From Lachnospiraceae bacterium (GTDB lineage Bacteria > Bacillota > Clostridia > Lachnospirales > Lachnospiraceae), in assembly GCA_900751785.1 (NCBI GenBank), contig CAADSM010000024.1, positions 1 to 11,032 of the forward strand: 11,032 bases of DNA, in the 5' to 3' direction. Made by a program: the position numbers and the translations under genes. Below, one piece after another: positions 1-6,115 of this stretch. Under the pieces are notes generated by a model, which worked only from the letters and a program-made list of their open reading frames with translations, searched no databases and was not told the origin of the DNA. The first letter of the stretch is position 1. Each line of letters opens with the position of its first letter.

Positions 1-185
1 AAAATTTCGCGATTTCGTGGGTTTACCTATGGGTTTACTGAGAGATGGAAGCCCGAAAACCCGCATGAATACTGGACTTTTTGGATCATGGTCAGGTGAA
101 TACGGTCTCAAAGCAGCTCGTAGAGCTCCGCAGTTCTCCAAACGTTAATCCAAGCGTTTACGCAGAATATCGAAAGAAATGTTAT
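1..185 (+). other. Unassigned sequence running in from the left edge
   Basis: No gene can be called here. Two + strand frames are open from the window edge: frame 1 to a TGA at 97-99 and frame 2 to a TAA at 146-148. Neither translation resembles a family I recognise and neither is long enough to judge. The stretch contains a short direct repeat, GGGTTTA at 19-25 and 31-37, and a small inverted repeat, AGCTC/GAGCT at 115-127. Because a + strand terminator follows at 186-213, this is most likely the 3' end of a transcription unit, either coding or RNA, whose body lies outside the window. Confidence 0.3.
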
Positions 186-213
186 CCCGGAAGTTTCGGC
201 TTCCGGGTTTTTT
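186..213 (+). terminator. Rho-independent terminator
   Basis: A perfect 8-bp G+C-rich stem (186-193 with 200-207) encloses a 6-nt loop and is followed directly by six T residues (208-213). The reverse strand lacks a T-tract after the stem, so it works for + strand transcription. It terminates an upstream unit that is not identifiable in the window. Confidence 0.85.
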
Positions 214-252
214 CAAACAAATCTGAAATCATTTCATACATATGCAGGCGGT

Positions 253-548
253 TTTGGTAACAGATGAACTGCCGGAACGGTCCTATAACCAGAAAAACAA
301 TTCCTAACCGTAAAAATCAGGGAAAGAGTACGGGTTATATCCTAGAAACTCGAATTTCAACCGTAAGAATTATGGTGTGAGTACGGTTTAGATACCCCAA
401 ATTCTAAAGTCAACCGTAAGAATCAGGGAAAAGATACGGTTCGGATACTGAAAATCCTGATTTTAACCGTATAAGACAAGAAAAGACTACGGTTTTACAG
501 TCTATAAAACAATTCACAACCGTAAATCAATAAAAATTCCAGAAGTTT
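253..548. repeat. Tandem array of 53-bp units with inverted half-sites
   Basis: The motif AACCGT occurs at 306, 359, 412, 465 and 518, exactly 53 bp apart. The inverse motif TACGG occurs at 329, 382, 435 and 488, again exactly 53 bp apart. Each of the four best units (306-358, 359-411, 412-464, 465-517) therefore carries an inverted pair AACCGTA...TACGGTT spanning about 30 bp, then about 23 bp that is more variable. A degenerate unit lies to the left (253-305). It keeps AACGGT at the expected offset and shares the block AAAACAATTC with unit 4. A partial unit lies to the right (518 to about 548). Units 1 and 3 are most alike. Similarity outside the half-sites (ATAC- and AAAT-containing blocks) suggests divergence from one ancestral tandem repeat, not a CRISPR with unrelated spacers. 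Possible roles are a multi-site binding region for a dimeric protein, or RNA with serial 7-bp hairpins if transcribed. Confidence 0.85.
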
Positions 549-573
549 TTATTTCAAGTTACTTTATAGCAGG

Positions 574-598
574 ACAGTGTCTGTTGTTTCAGACATGT
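574..598 (+). other. Hairpin upstream of the nuclease-like gene
   Basis: TGTCTG (578-583) pairs with CAGACA (590-595) across a 6-nt loop. The stem is extended by ACA (574-576) with TGT (596-598), leaving G577 bulged. A short T run (598-601) follows, so it may be a weak terminator or attenuator, or an operator dyad, in the region where a promoter for the next gene would be expected. I see no convincing -35/-10 pair here. Confidence 0.4.
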
Positions 599-635
599 TT
601 TATTCAGAAATCTAAAAGTAGAAAGGGAAAAGCAT

Positions 636-1430
636 ATGGCAGGTCTTAGAGAGATGCTATTACAGGAGCAGGACAGACTGGAGAAGATACTTCAGAAGAC
701 TTCGGAACAACTGAAAGATGCGCCTCCAGGGAAACTGCGTCTGTCCGGCAGTAACAAATGTGTCCAGTATTATTACTGCGTGCCGGGAGGGAGGAAAAAC
801 GGGCAATATCTTCCGAGAGAGAAAGAGAAACTGGCGTACAGACTCGCCCAGAAATCTTATGATGAAAAGATAATAAAGCTTGCTGAAAAAAGGCTGTCCC
901 AGATCAGAAGAATTACAAAAGATTATGACGAGGAAGAAATTGAAAAAATTTTCCTGGCTGAACATCCTGAAAGACAGAAGCTGATCAAGCCGGCTGAACC
1001 TGTCTGGGAACAGCAATTGAGCAAGTGGGCCGCTGAAGATTACAAGAGAAAAGAATTTCAGGAAGATATGCCTGTTATATTAACCGAGAAGGGGGAACGG
1101 GTGCGTTCAAAATCAGAAAAAATCCTTGCAGATTATTTTTACCGGAACGGCATTTTATACAAATATGAATGTCCCTTGTATTTAAAACGTTTTGGCACAG
1201 TTCATCCGGATTTCACTTTTCTTTCCAGAAAGACAAAGCAGGAAATCTATTGGGAGCATGACGGCAGGATGGATGAACCGGTATATGCACAGAACGCAGT
1301 GAGAAAAATACAGGCATATGAAGAAAATGATATTTATCCCGGAGAGCGTCTGATTCTTACATTTGAGACAGAAAAAATTGTTCTGAATACAAGGATGATA
1401 GAAAGACTTGTTTATAGATATTTACTGTAG
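636..1430 (+). CDS. Uncharacterised protein, PD-(D/E)XK nuclease-like C-terminus
   Basis: The 264-residue protein has no signal peptide or membrane segment. Residues 1-115 are charged and probably helical, with a long Lys/Glu-rich stretch (60-105) that may be a coiled coil. The C-terminal part (about 150-245) resembles a PD-(D/E)XK nuclease fold. It has RSKSE (157-161) as the conserved helix glutamate, LYKYECPL (174-181), HPDF (190-193) as the PD motif, and YWEHDG (205-210) in the place of the (D/E)XK strand. RLILTFET (238-245) then looks like a core strand. This protein type occurs as a hypothetical in gut Firmicutes, but I know of no assigned function. The lysine of the usual ExK motif is not obvious, since the motif reads E-H, so activity is uncertain. 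The start has AGAAAGGG 8 nt upstream. The gene stands alone between the 53-bp array and a hairpin terminator and looks richer in A+T than the operon downstream, consistent with accessory DNA. Confidence 0.7.
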   Translation: MAGLREMLLQEQDRLEKILQKTSEQLKDAPPGKLRLSGSNKCVQYYYCVPGGRKNGQYLPREKEKLAYRLAQKSYDEKIIKLAEKRLSQIRRITKDYDEEEIEKIFLAEHPERQKLIKPAEPVWEQQLSKWAAEDYKRKEFQEDMPVILTEKGERVRSKSEKILADYFYRNGILYKYECPLYLKRFGTVHPDFTFLSRKTKQEIYWEHDGRMDEPVYAQNAVRKIQAYEENDIYPGERLILTFETEKIVLNTRMIERLVYRYLL

Positions 1431-1546
1431 AGCAGGGAACGTTTTGTCCTTTTGTGAAAAACGATTGATACCATAAATATGCATAATACATTATGTGTCT
1501 TCTATAGGAAATTGTGCTGAAAAACATAGAAAAACCGAGAATTGTC

Positions 1547-1575
1547 TTACATCATGGCTTGGAAAGTGATAAAAT
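1547..1575 (+). promoter_or_regulatory. Possible promoter for the carD-like gene
   Basis: TTACAT (1547-1552) and TAAAAT (1570-1575) are separated by 17 bp. The -10 matches the consensus at five of six positions, the -35 at only three. The predicted start near 1582 would place the strong hairpin at 1594-1625 at the very beginning of the transcript. The -35 match is weak, so the call is tentative. Confidence 0.4.
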
Positions 1576-1593
1576 AGAACAAGGATAACCGCG

Positions 1594-1628
1594 AAAGAAC
1601 CGTTACAGCGTTGTATCGGTTCTTTTTT
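1594..1628 (+). terminator. Strong hairpin with T-tract ahead of the carD-like gene
   Basis: A 9-bp stem (1594-1602 with 1617-1625) continues, after one T-T mismatch, into TACA (1604-1607) paired with TGTA (1612-1615) across a 4-nt loop. T residues run to 1628, so this has the form of an intrinsic terminator. It lies 164 nt after the nuclease-like gene, which it may terminate. It also sits between the possible promoter at 1547-1575 and the start codon at 1677, so it could instead attenuate the carD-like transcript. Confidence 0.75.
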
Positions 1629-1676
1629 GGCTATACTTTATGCAGAAATGGAAAAAAGAAGAAAGGAAGGATTCGG

Positions 1677-2171
1677 ATGCTCAGCAGAGGAGATGCAGTT
1701 GTTTATAAGTGCAGAGGAATGTATAAGGTGGAAGACATAGGAACGTTGGATTTTTCTTTTGCGGACAGAAGAAAGAAGTATTATACTCTGCAGTCCATGG
1801 AAGACGCAAGAGACCGGGCGTATGTCCCCACAGACGATGAATCGAATATCCGCAGACCGGTGAGCAGGGAAGAAGCGCTTGACCTCATCGGCCGGATGCA
1901 GGATATTGAGGTGCTGAGAGTGAAAAACGAGAAGTTCAGAGAACAGGAATACAAGAATTGTATTGCGGACTTTTGTCCGGAAAACTGGGTGAAAGTGCTC
2001 AAAACTCTCTATAAGCGTACGCAGAGCAGGGGGAGCATCACAAGTATGGATAAGAAATATCAAATGCTCCTGGAGCATGCGTTGTACAGTGAGTTTTCAT
2101 ATGCGCTGGGGGTTCCTGCGGACAGGATAACACAGTTTATTGCCGAATATTCAAAACAAAATAAAAGCTGA
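1677..2171 (+). CDS. CarD-family transcriptional regulator
   Basis: The 164-residue protein has the CarD/CdnL architecture. Residues 1-60 form the beta-rich RNA polymerase-interaction domain (RGDAVVYKCRGMYKVEDIG at 4-22, then a KKYYTL strand near 33-38 and AYVP at 48-51). Residues about 62-160 form the helical DNA-binding part, with EEALDLIGRM (65-74) and the ENWVKVLKTLYKR region (102-114). Members of this family bind the RNA polymerase beta subunit lobe and stabilise open promoter complexes, often at rRNA and growth-related promoters. The ATG at 1677 is chosen because AAGGAAGG (1663-1670) lies 6 nt upstream and the family begins at this point. An in-frame TTG at 1611 lies inside the terminator hairpin and is not credible. 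Its own promoter or the one upstream may be subject to attenuation by the 1594-1628 hairpin. The family call is firm; the target genes are unknown. Confidence 0.9.
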   Translation: MLSRGDAVVYKCRGMYKVEDIGTLDFSFADRRKKYYTLQSMEDARDRAYVPTDDESNIRRPVSREEALDLIGRMQDIEVLRVKNEKFREQEYKNCIADFCPENWVKVLKTLYKRTQSRGSITSMDKKYQMLLEHALYSEFSYALGVPADRITQFIAEYSKQNKS

Positions 2172-2263
2172 AGGATCCGCCAGCCCGGAGGAAAGGCATC
2201 TGTACAAGGTGCGCCGATAAAAGCCGCAATGAAGGCGGGCAGTGAAAGCGGCTGAAACGGAAC

Positions 2264-2292
2264 TTGCGAAAAATCCGGGTGCATGATATACT
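2264..2292 (+). promoter_or_regulatory. Promoter for the CNNM-type gene and downstream operon
   Basis: TTGCGA (2264-2269) and TATACT (2287-2292) are separated by 17 bp, and a TG at 2284-2285 forms an extended -10. The expected start is about 2299-2300, giving a leader of about 28 nt to the ATG at 2328. The -10 and start region overlap a sequence complementary to the ribosome binding site (2290-2298 with 2312-2320), so only longer read-through transcripts could form that hairpin. Confidence 0.75.
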
Positions 2293-2327
2293 TCTCCTGA
2301 TATTAACTTATAGGAGGAGTATTTTTT

Positions 2328-3674
2328 ATGGACGCAGACCCTGCGGGTAATTCAATCGTATTTGAATTGTTACTGTTGTTATTTTTCACACTGATGAACG
2401 CTTTTTTCGCCGGAGCAGAGATGGCTGTCGTATCGGTAAACAAGAACCGGATACGGAGCCTTGCAGAGGAAGGGAATAAGAAGGCGAAAGTGATAGAGGG
2501 ACTCTTTGAAGACTCGACGAAATTCCTGTCCACGATTCAGGTGGCGATCACTTTTGCCGGATTCTATTCTTCAGCATCTGCCGCGGCTGGCATCTCTCCG
2601 GTTCTGGCAGAGTGGCTGAAGGGATTTGGTGTTCCGTACAGTCAGCAGATCGCACACAACGGAGTGACGCTGATCCTTATGTTCTTCAACCTGGTGTTTG
2701 GAGAGCTCGTTCCGAAGCGGATCGCACTTCAGAAGGCGGAGGCATTTTGTATGCTCACAGTGATGCCGGTGCATTACATCTCGGTCATCTTGTCGCCGTT
2801 TATCAAGCTGCTTTCCGTATCCACGAAGCTGGTGCTCAAGCTTCTCGGGATGAAGACGGAGGATCAGGAAGAGGCTGTCACGGAGGAAGAGATCAAGGCG
2901 CTCCTGAAGGTGGGGAACGAGAGCGGCACATTTGATGACGATGAACGGGAGATGATCGATTCCGTCTTCGCATTTGATGACAGGACGGCGAGAGAGGTCA
3001 TGGTGCCGAGAAGAGAAGTGGTCGTCATGGACATCGGCGAGCCGTTTGAGGAACTGATCGACGAGGTGCTGGAATCGAGACACAGCAGGATCCCTGTATA
3101 TGAAGAGAATATAGATAATATCATCGGTGTCCTTCATGTCAAGGATGTGATGATAGAACTGCGGAGATCGGGACTGGACGGGATCAATATAAGAGAGATG
3201 CTGCACGAGCCGTTCTTCGTGCCGGAGACAAAGGAGGCGGACGAATTGTTCCGCACCATGCAGGCCACGAGACACCATATGGCGATCCTGGTGGATGAGT
3301 ATGGAGGTTTCTCTGGTATAGTCACGATAGAAGACCTGGTCGAAGAGATCATGGGAGATATCAATGAGGAATATGAAGAGGTCGAGCCGGAGATTGAGGC
3401 GGTCAGCGAGAATGAGTATCTTCTCGACGGAGGGATCCTCATCGAAGACCTGAATGAGGAACTCGGCCTTAAGCTTGAGACTGAGAACTATGACACGCTG
3501 TCAGGCTATCTGATCGAGCAGCTTGGGCATATACCGGGCAAAGAAGACCGGGATGTGATAGAAAACGGGAACCTTGTGTTCTCGGTGGAAGAGGTGAAGG
3601 ATAACCGCATCAGCAAGGTACGGCTTCGCATTCTTCCCGTACAGGAGACAGAAGAGGAAAATAAAGGGAAATGA
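2328..3674 (+). CDS. CNNM/CorC-type membrane protein with CBS pair
   Basis: The 448-residue protein has the hemolysin-C/CorC-like layout. The N-terminal DUF21/CNNM membrane domain (about 10-175) has hydrophobic segments near 11-35, 65-90, 112-135 and 143-172, and carries the conserved GELVPKRIALQ stretch (125-135). Two CBS domains (about 219-345) follow, beginning AREVMVPR (221-228) and including ILVDEYGGFSGIVTIEDLVEEI (320-341). A CorC_HlyC transporter-associated domain ends the protein (about 355-437). Homologues are implicated in Mg2+ or Co2+ efflux and resistance, with CBS domains that often bind ATP-Mg. 'Hemolysin' is a legacy name and should not be read as toxicity. AGGAGG (2312-2317) lies 10 nt before the ATG. 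This is the first gene of the long + strand operon, and its TGA overlaps the ATG at 3671 of the next reading frame. Confidence 0.9.
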   Translation: MDADPAGNSIVFELLLLLFFTLMNAFFAGAEMAVVSVNKNRIRSLAEEGNKKAKVIEGLFEDSTKFLSTIQVAITFAGFYSSASAAAGISPVLAEWLKGFGVPYSQQIAHNGVTLILMFFNLVFGELVPKRIALQKAEAFCMLTVMPVHYISVILSPFIKLLSVSTKLVLKLLGMKTEDQEEAVTEEEIKALLKVGNESGTFDDDEREMIDSVFAFDDRTAREVMVPRREVVVMDIGEPFEELIDEVLESRHSRIPVYEENIDNIIGVLHVKDVMIELRRSGLDGINIREMLHEPFFVPETKEADELFRTMQATRHHMAILVDEYGGFSGIVTIEDLVEEIMGDINEEYEEVEPEIEAVSENEYLLDGGILIEDLNEELGLKLETENYDTLSGYLIEQLGHIPGKEDRDVIENGNLVFSVEEVKDNRISKVRLRILPVQETEEENKGK

Positions 3675-3694
3675 CGGAAAGGAGAACCAGAGCA

Positions 3695-4408
3695 ATGAAG
3701 ATGTTATCAATCGAGCAGGAACTGAAGAGCAATTCTTATCCGGGAAGAGGGATCATACTCGGTAAGAGCCCGGATGGAAAGAAGGCTGTTGCGGCGTATT
3801 TTATCATGGGACGCAGCGAGAACAGCAGAAACCGTATTTTTGTGGAGGACGGAGAGGGGATACGCACCCAGGCGTTCGATCCTTCCAAGCTGACAGATCC
3901 GAGCCTGATCATCTATGCTCCGGTCCGCGTACTCGGCAATAAGACGATCGTCACCAACGGAGACCAGACGGACACGATCTATGAGGGGATGGACAGACAG
4001 CTTACGTTTGAGCAGTCTCTGAGGACAAGGGAGTTTGAGCCGGACGCGCCGAACTATACCCCGCGTATCTCCGGGATCATGCACATTGAGAACGGGACAT
4101 ACAACTATGCGATGTCTATCCTGAAGAGCAATAACGGAAGCCCGGAGGGATGTAACAGATACACATTTGCCTATGAAAATCCGGCGGCGGGAGAGGGGCA
4201 CTTCATCCACACATATATGTGCGACGGCAATCCGCTGCCGAGCTTCGAGGGAGAGCCGAAGCTGATCGCCATCTCGGACGATATCGAGAGCTTTACCGAG
4301 CTTCTCTGGAACAGCCTGAATGAGGACAACAAGGTTTCGCTTTTTGTCCGCTATATCGATATTGAGACAGGAAACTATGAGACAAAGATTGTAAATAAAA
4401 ATCAGTAA
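3695..4408 (+). CDS. IMP cyclohydrolase, PurO-like
   Basis: The 237-residue protein resembles the PurO-type IMP cyclohydrolase family (first described in archaea). Family members close FAICAR to IMP, the last step of de novo purine synthesis. Recognisable blocks are SYPGRGI (14-20), YFIMGRSENSRNRIF (35-49), VTNGDQTD (86-93), and a late segment with YTPRISG and later EGEPKLIAI. It is unrelated in fold family to the N-terminal domain of bacterial PurH. The start is taken at 3695 because AAAGGAG (3678-3684) is 10 nt upstream. An earlier in-frame ATG at 3671 overlaps the stop of the preceding gene and has no better site. The next gene, 14 nt downstream, encodes the preceding enzymatic step, which strongly supports the function. 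Catalysis is inferred from family and context. Confidence 0.85.
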   Translation: MKMLSIEQELKSNSYPGRGIILGKSPDGKKAVAAYFIMGRSENSRNRIFVEDGEGIRTQAFDPSKLTDPSLIIYAPVRVLGNKTIVTNGDQTDTIYEGMDRQLTFEQSLRTREFEPDAPNYTPRISGIMHIENGTYNYAMSILKSNNGSPEGCNRYTFAYENPAAGEGHFIHTYMCDGNPLPSFEGEPKLIAISDDIESFTELLWNSLNEDNKVSLFVRYIDIETGNYETKIVNKNQ

Positions 4409-4422
4409 GGAGCGGATGAAAG

Positions 4423-5601
4423 ATGAAAGAATTAGAGCTGAAATACGGATGTAACCCTAACCAGAAGCCTTCAAGGATCTATATGGGAGACGGCAGTGAG
4501 CTGCCGATCAAGGTGCTGTGCGGACGCCCGGGATATATCAATTTCCTGGATGCATTCAACGGCTGGCAGCTTGTTTCTGAACTCAAGAAGGCGACGGGAC
4601 TTCCGGCGGCGACATCCTTCAAGCATGTCTCTCCGGCAGGCGCGGCGGTAGGACTTCCGCTCACGGAGACACTGGCGAAGATCTACTGGGTAGATGATCT
4701 GGGAGAGCTCTCCCCGCTGGCAAGCGCTTATGCGAGAGCGAGAGGCGCTGACCGTATGTCTTCTTTCGGAGATTTTATTGCTTTATCTGACGTATGCGAT
4801 GTGGATACCGCGAGACTGATCAAGCGGGAGGTGTCTGACGGAGTCATTGCCCCGGGCTATGAGCCGGAGGCGCTTGAGCTTCTGAAGCAGAAGAAGAATG
4901 GAAACTATAACGTCATCGAGATCGATCCGGACTATGTTCCGGCAGCTCTCGAGCACAAGGAAGTATTCGGCATCACCTTTGAGCAGGGAAGAAATGAGCT
5001 GAACATCGATAAGGATTTCTTCTCCAATGTGGTGACAGAAAACAAAGAGATCCCGGAATCGGCAAAGATCGATCTTGCGATTTCCATGATCACGCTGAAA
5101 TATACCCAGTCCAACTCCGTCTGCTACGTGAAGGACGGACAGGCGATCGGAATCGGGGCAGGACAGCAGTCCCGTATCCACTGCACCCGTCTGGCTGGAC
5201 AGAAGGCGGACAACTGGTGGCTGCGCCAGAGCCCGCAGGTGCTCGGACTTCAGTTTAAGGAAGGCATCCGCCGTGCAGACAGAGACAATGCGATCGACCT
5301 CTATATTGGGGAGGAGTATATGGACGTGCTGGCTGACGGAGTTTGGGAGAATACCTTTGCAGTGAAGCCGGAGGTGTTCACGCGCGAAGCGAAGAGAGAG
5401 TGGCTGGACAAGATGACAGATGTAGCGCTCGGATCGGATGCATTTTTCCCGTTCGGGGACAATATCGAGCGCGCGCACAAGAGCGGAGTGAAATATGTCG
5501 CTCAGCCGGGCGGCTCTGTCCGTGACGACAACGTGATCGAGACATGCAATAAGTACGGCATGACGATGGCATTTACGGGAATCCGTCTGTTCCACCACTA
5601 G
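4423..5601 (+). CDS. AICAR transformylase (stand-alone)
   Basis: The 392-residue protein matches only the AICAR formyltransferase domain of PurH. It transfers a formyl group from 10-formyl-THF to AICAR, giving FAICAR. Visible signatures are [12 protein letters not shown] (6-17), the catalytic Lys-His in [13 protein letters not shown] (65-77, K67 and H68), [20 protein letters not shown], and the C-terminal [13 protein letters not shown] and [13 protein letters not shown], ending in TGIRLFHH. Canonical bacterial PurH is about 510 residues, with an N-terminal cyclohydrolase domain that is absent here. Its job appears to be done by the PurO-like protein encoded just upstream. AAGGAG (4407-4412) overlaps the upstream stop and sits 10 nt before the ATG. 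The gene product is often labelled as a phosphoribosylaminoimidazolecarboxamide formyltransferase in clostridia. Confidence 0.93.
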   Translation: MKELELKYGCNPNQKPSRIYMGDGSELPIKVLCGRPGYINFLDAFNGWQLVSELKKATGLPAATSFKHVSPAGAAVGLPLTETLAKIYWVDDLGELSPLASAYARARGADRMSSFGDFIALSDVCDVDTARLIKREVSDGVIAPGYEPEALELLKQKKNGNYNVIEIDPDYVPAALEHKEVFGITFEQGRNELNIDKDFFSNVVTENKEIPESAKIDLAISMITLKYTQSNSVCYVKDGQAIGIGAGQQSRIHCTRLAGQKADNWWLRQSPQVLGLQFKEGIRRADRDNAIDLYIGEEYMDVLADGVWENTFAVKPEVFTREAKREWLDKMTDVALGSDAFFPFGDNIERAHKSGVKYVAQPGGSVRDDNVIETCNKYGMTMAFTGIRLFHH

Positions 5602-5612
5602 GAGGCACCTGT

Positions 5613-6041
5613 ATGGTAATAGAGACGAGGAGTCCGGAAGAGACGTTCCGGCTGGGGGAAGAGCTTGGCAGGAAAGCTGTGCCCGGACAGGTGTTTACCC
5701 TGACGGGGGATCTGGGCGTCGGGAAGACGGTCTTCACCAAGGGGCTGGCGAAAGGGCTCGGGATCGAGGAGCCGGTCAACAGTCCGACGTTCACGATCGT
5801 CCAGGTATATGAGGAAGGAAGACTGCCTTTCTATCATTTTGACGTGTACCGGATCGGGGATGTGGAAGAGATGGAAGAGGTCGGTTTCGAGGACTACGTG
5901 ATGGGAGACGGGGTTTCCCTGATCGAGTGGGCGGACCTGATCGAAGAGATCCTTCCGGAGAAACGTACGAGGATCCTGATCGAGAAAGATCTGGAACAGG
6001 GATTTGATTACAGGAAAATTACAGTCGAAGAGCTGGAGTGA
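5613..6041 (+). CDS. tsaE: TsaE, t6A biosynthesis ATPase
   Basis: The 142-residue cytoplasmic protein has the full TsaE length. It shows the Walker A motif GDLGVGKT (32-39), the SPTF motif (57-60), HFDVYR (75-80) and IEWAD (104-108). TsaE is the P-loop ATPase that drives turnover of the TsaB-TsaD complex in making N6-threonylcarbamoyladenosine at position 37 of tRNAs decoding ANN codons. AGGAGG (5600-5605) overlaps the stop of the AICAR transformylase gene and lies 7 nt before the ATG, indicating close coupling. The tsaB-rimI gene follows after a 74-nt gap that contains a G+C-rich hairpin. TsaC, the first enzyme of the pathway, is not in the window. Confidence 0.95.
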   Translation: MVIETRSPEETFRLGEELGRKAVPGQVFTLTGDLGVGKTVFTKGLAKGLGIEEPVNSPTFTIVQVYEEGRLPFYHFDVYRIGDVEEMEEVGFEDYVMGDGVSLIEWADLIEEILPEKRTRILIEKDLEQGFDYRKITVEELE

Positions 6042-6054
6042 TACAGCACTTTAT

Positions 6055-6089
6055 GCGCCGGACGTGATGCAGATGCCTCGCGCCGGCGC
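6055..6089 (+). other. G+C-rich hairpin between tsaE and tsaB-rimI
   Basis: GCGCCGG (6055-6061) pairs with CCGGCGC (6083-6089) across a 21-nt loop. The right arm is also part of a perfect 10-bp palindrome (6080-6089). No T-tract follows, so it is not a terminator. It could adjust mRNA stability or translation of the next gene, or have no role. Confidence 0.4.
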
Positions 6090-6115
6090 TTACAAGTATG
6101 GAAAGGATACAGGAT

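Noticed and set aside
306..517. CRISPR array
   Set aside because: The units have CRISPR-like size, but the supposed repeats differ at many positions, the intervening segments resemble one another, and no cas gene is visible. A diverged tandem repeat fits better.
1611..1676. N-terminal extension of the carD-like gene from a TTG at 1611
   Set aside because: It starts inside the loop and 3' arm of the terminator hairpin, lacks a ribosome binding site, and adds a peptide foreign to the family. The ATG at 1677 has AAGGAAGG 6 nt upstream.
2222..2253. AGCCGC/GCGGCT inverted repeat after the carD-like gene, considered as a terminator
   Set aside because: The stem has only 6 bp with a 20-nt loop, and no T-tract follows.
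2571..3278. A 235-codon reverse-strand frame inside the CNNM-type gene
   Set aside because: It is a shadow of a well-supported + strand gene, has no ribosome binding site and resembles no family. The same holds for the other long antisense frames at 4783-5598, 8308-9216 and 9331-10026.
3671..3694. Earlier start of the PurO-like gene overlapping the previous stop
   Set aside because: The AAAGGAG site at 3678-3684 serves the ATG at 3695, and the extra residues match no family start.
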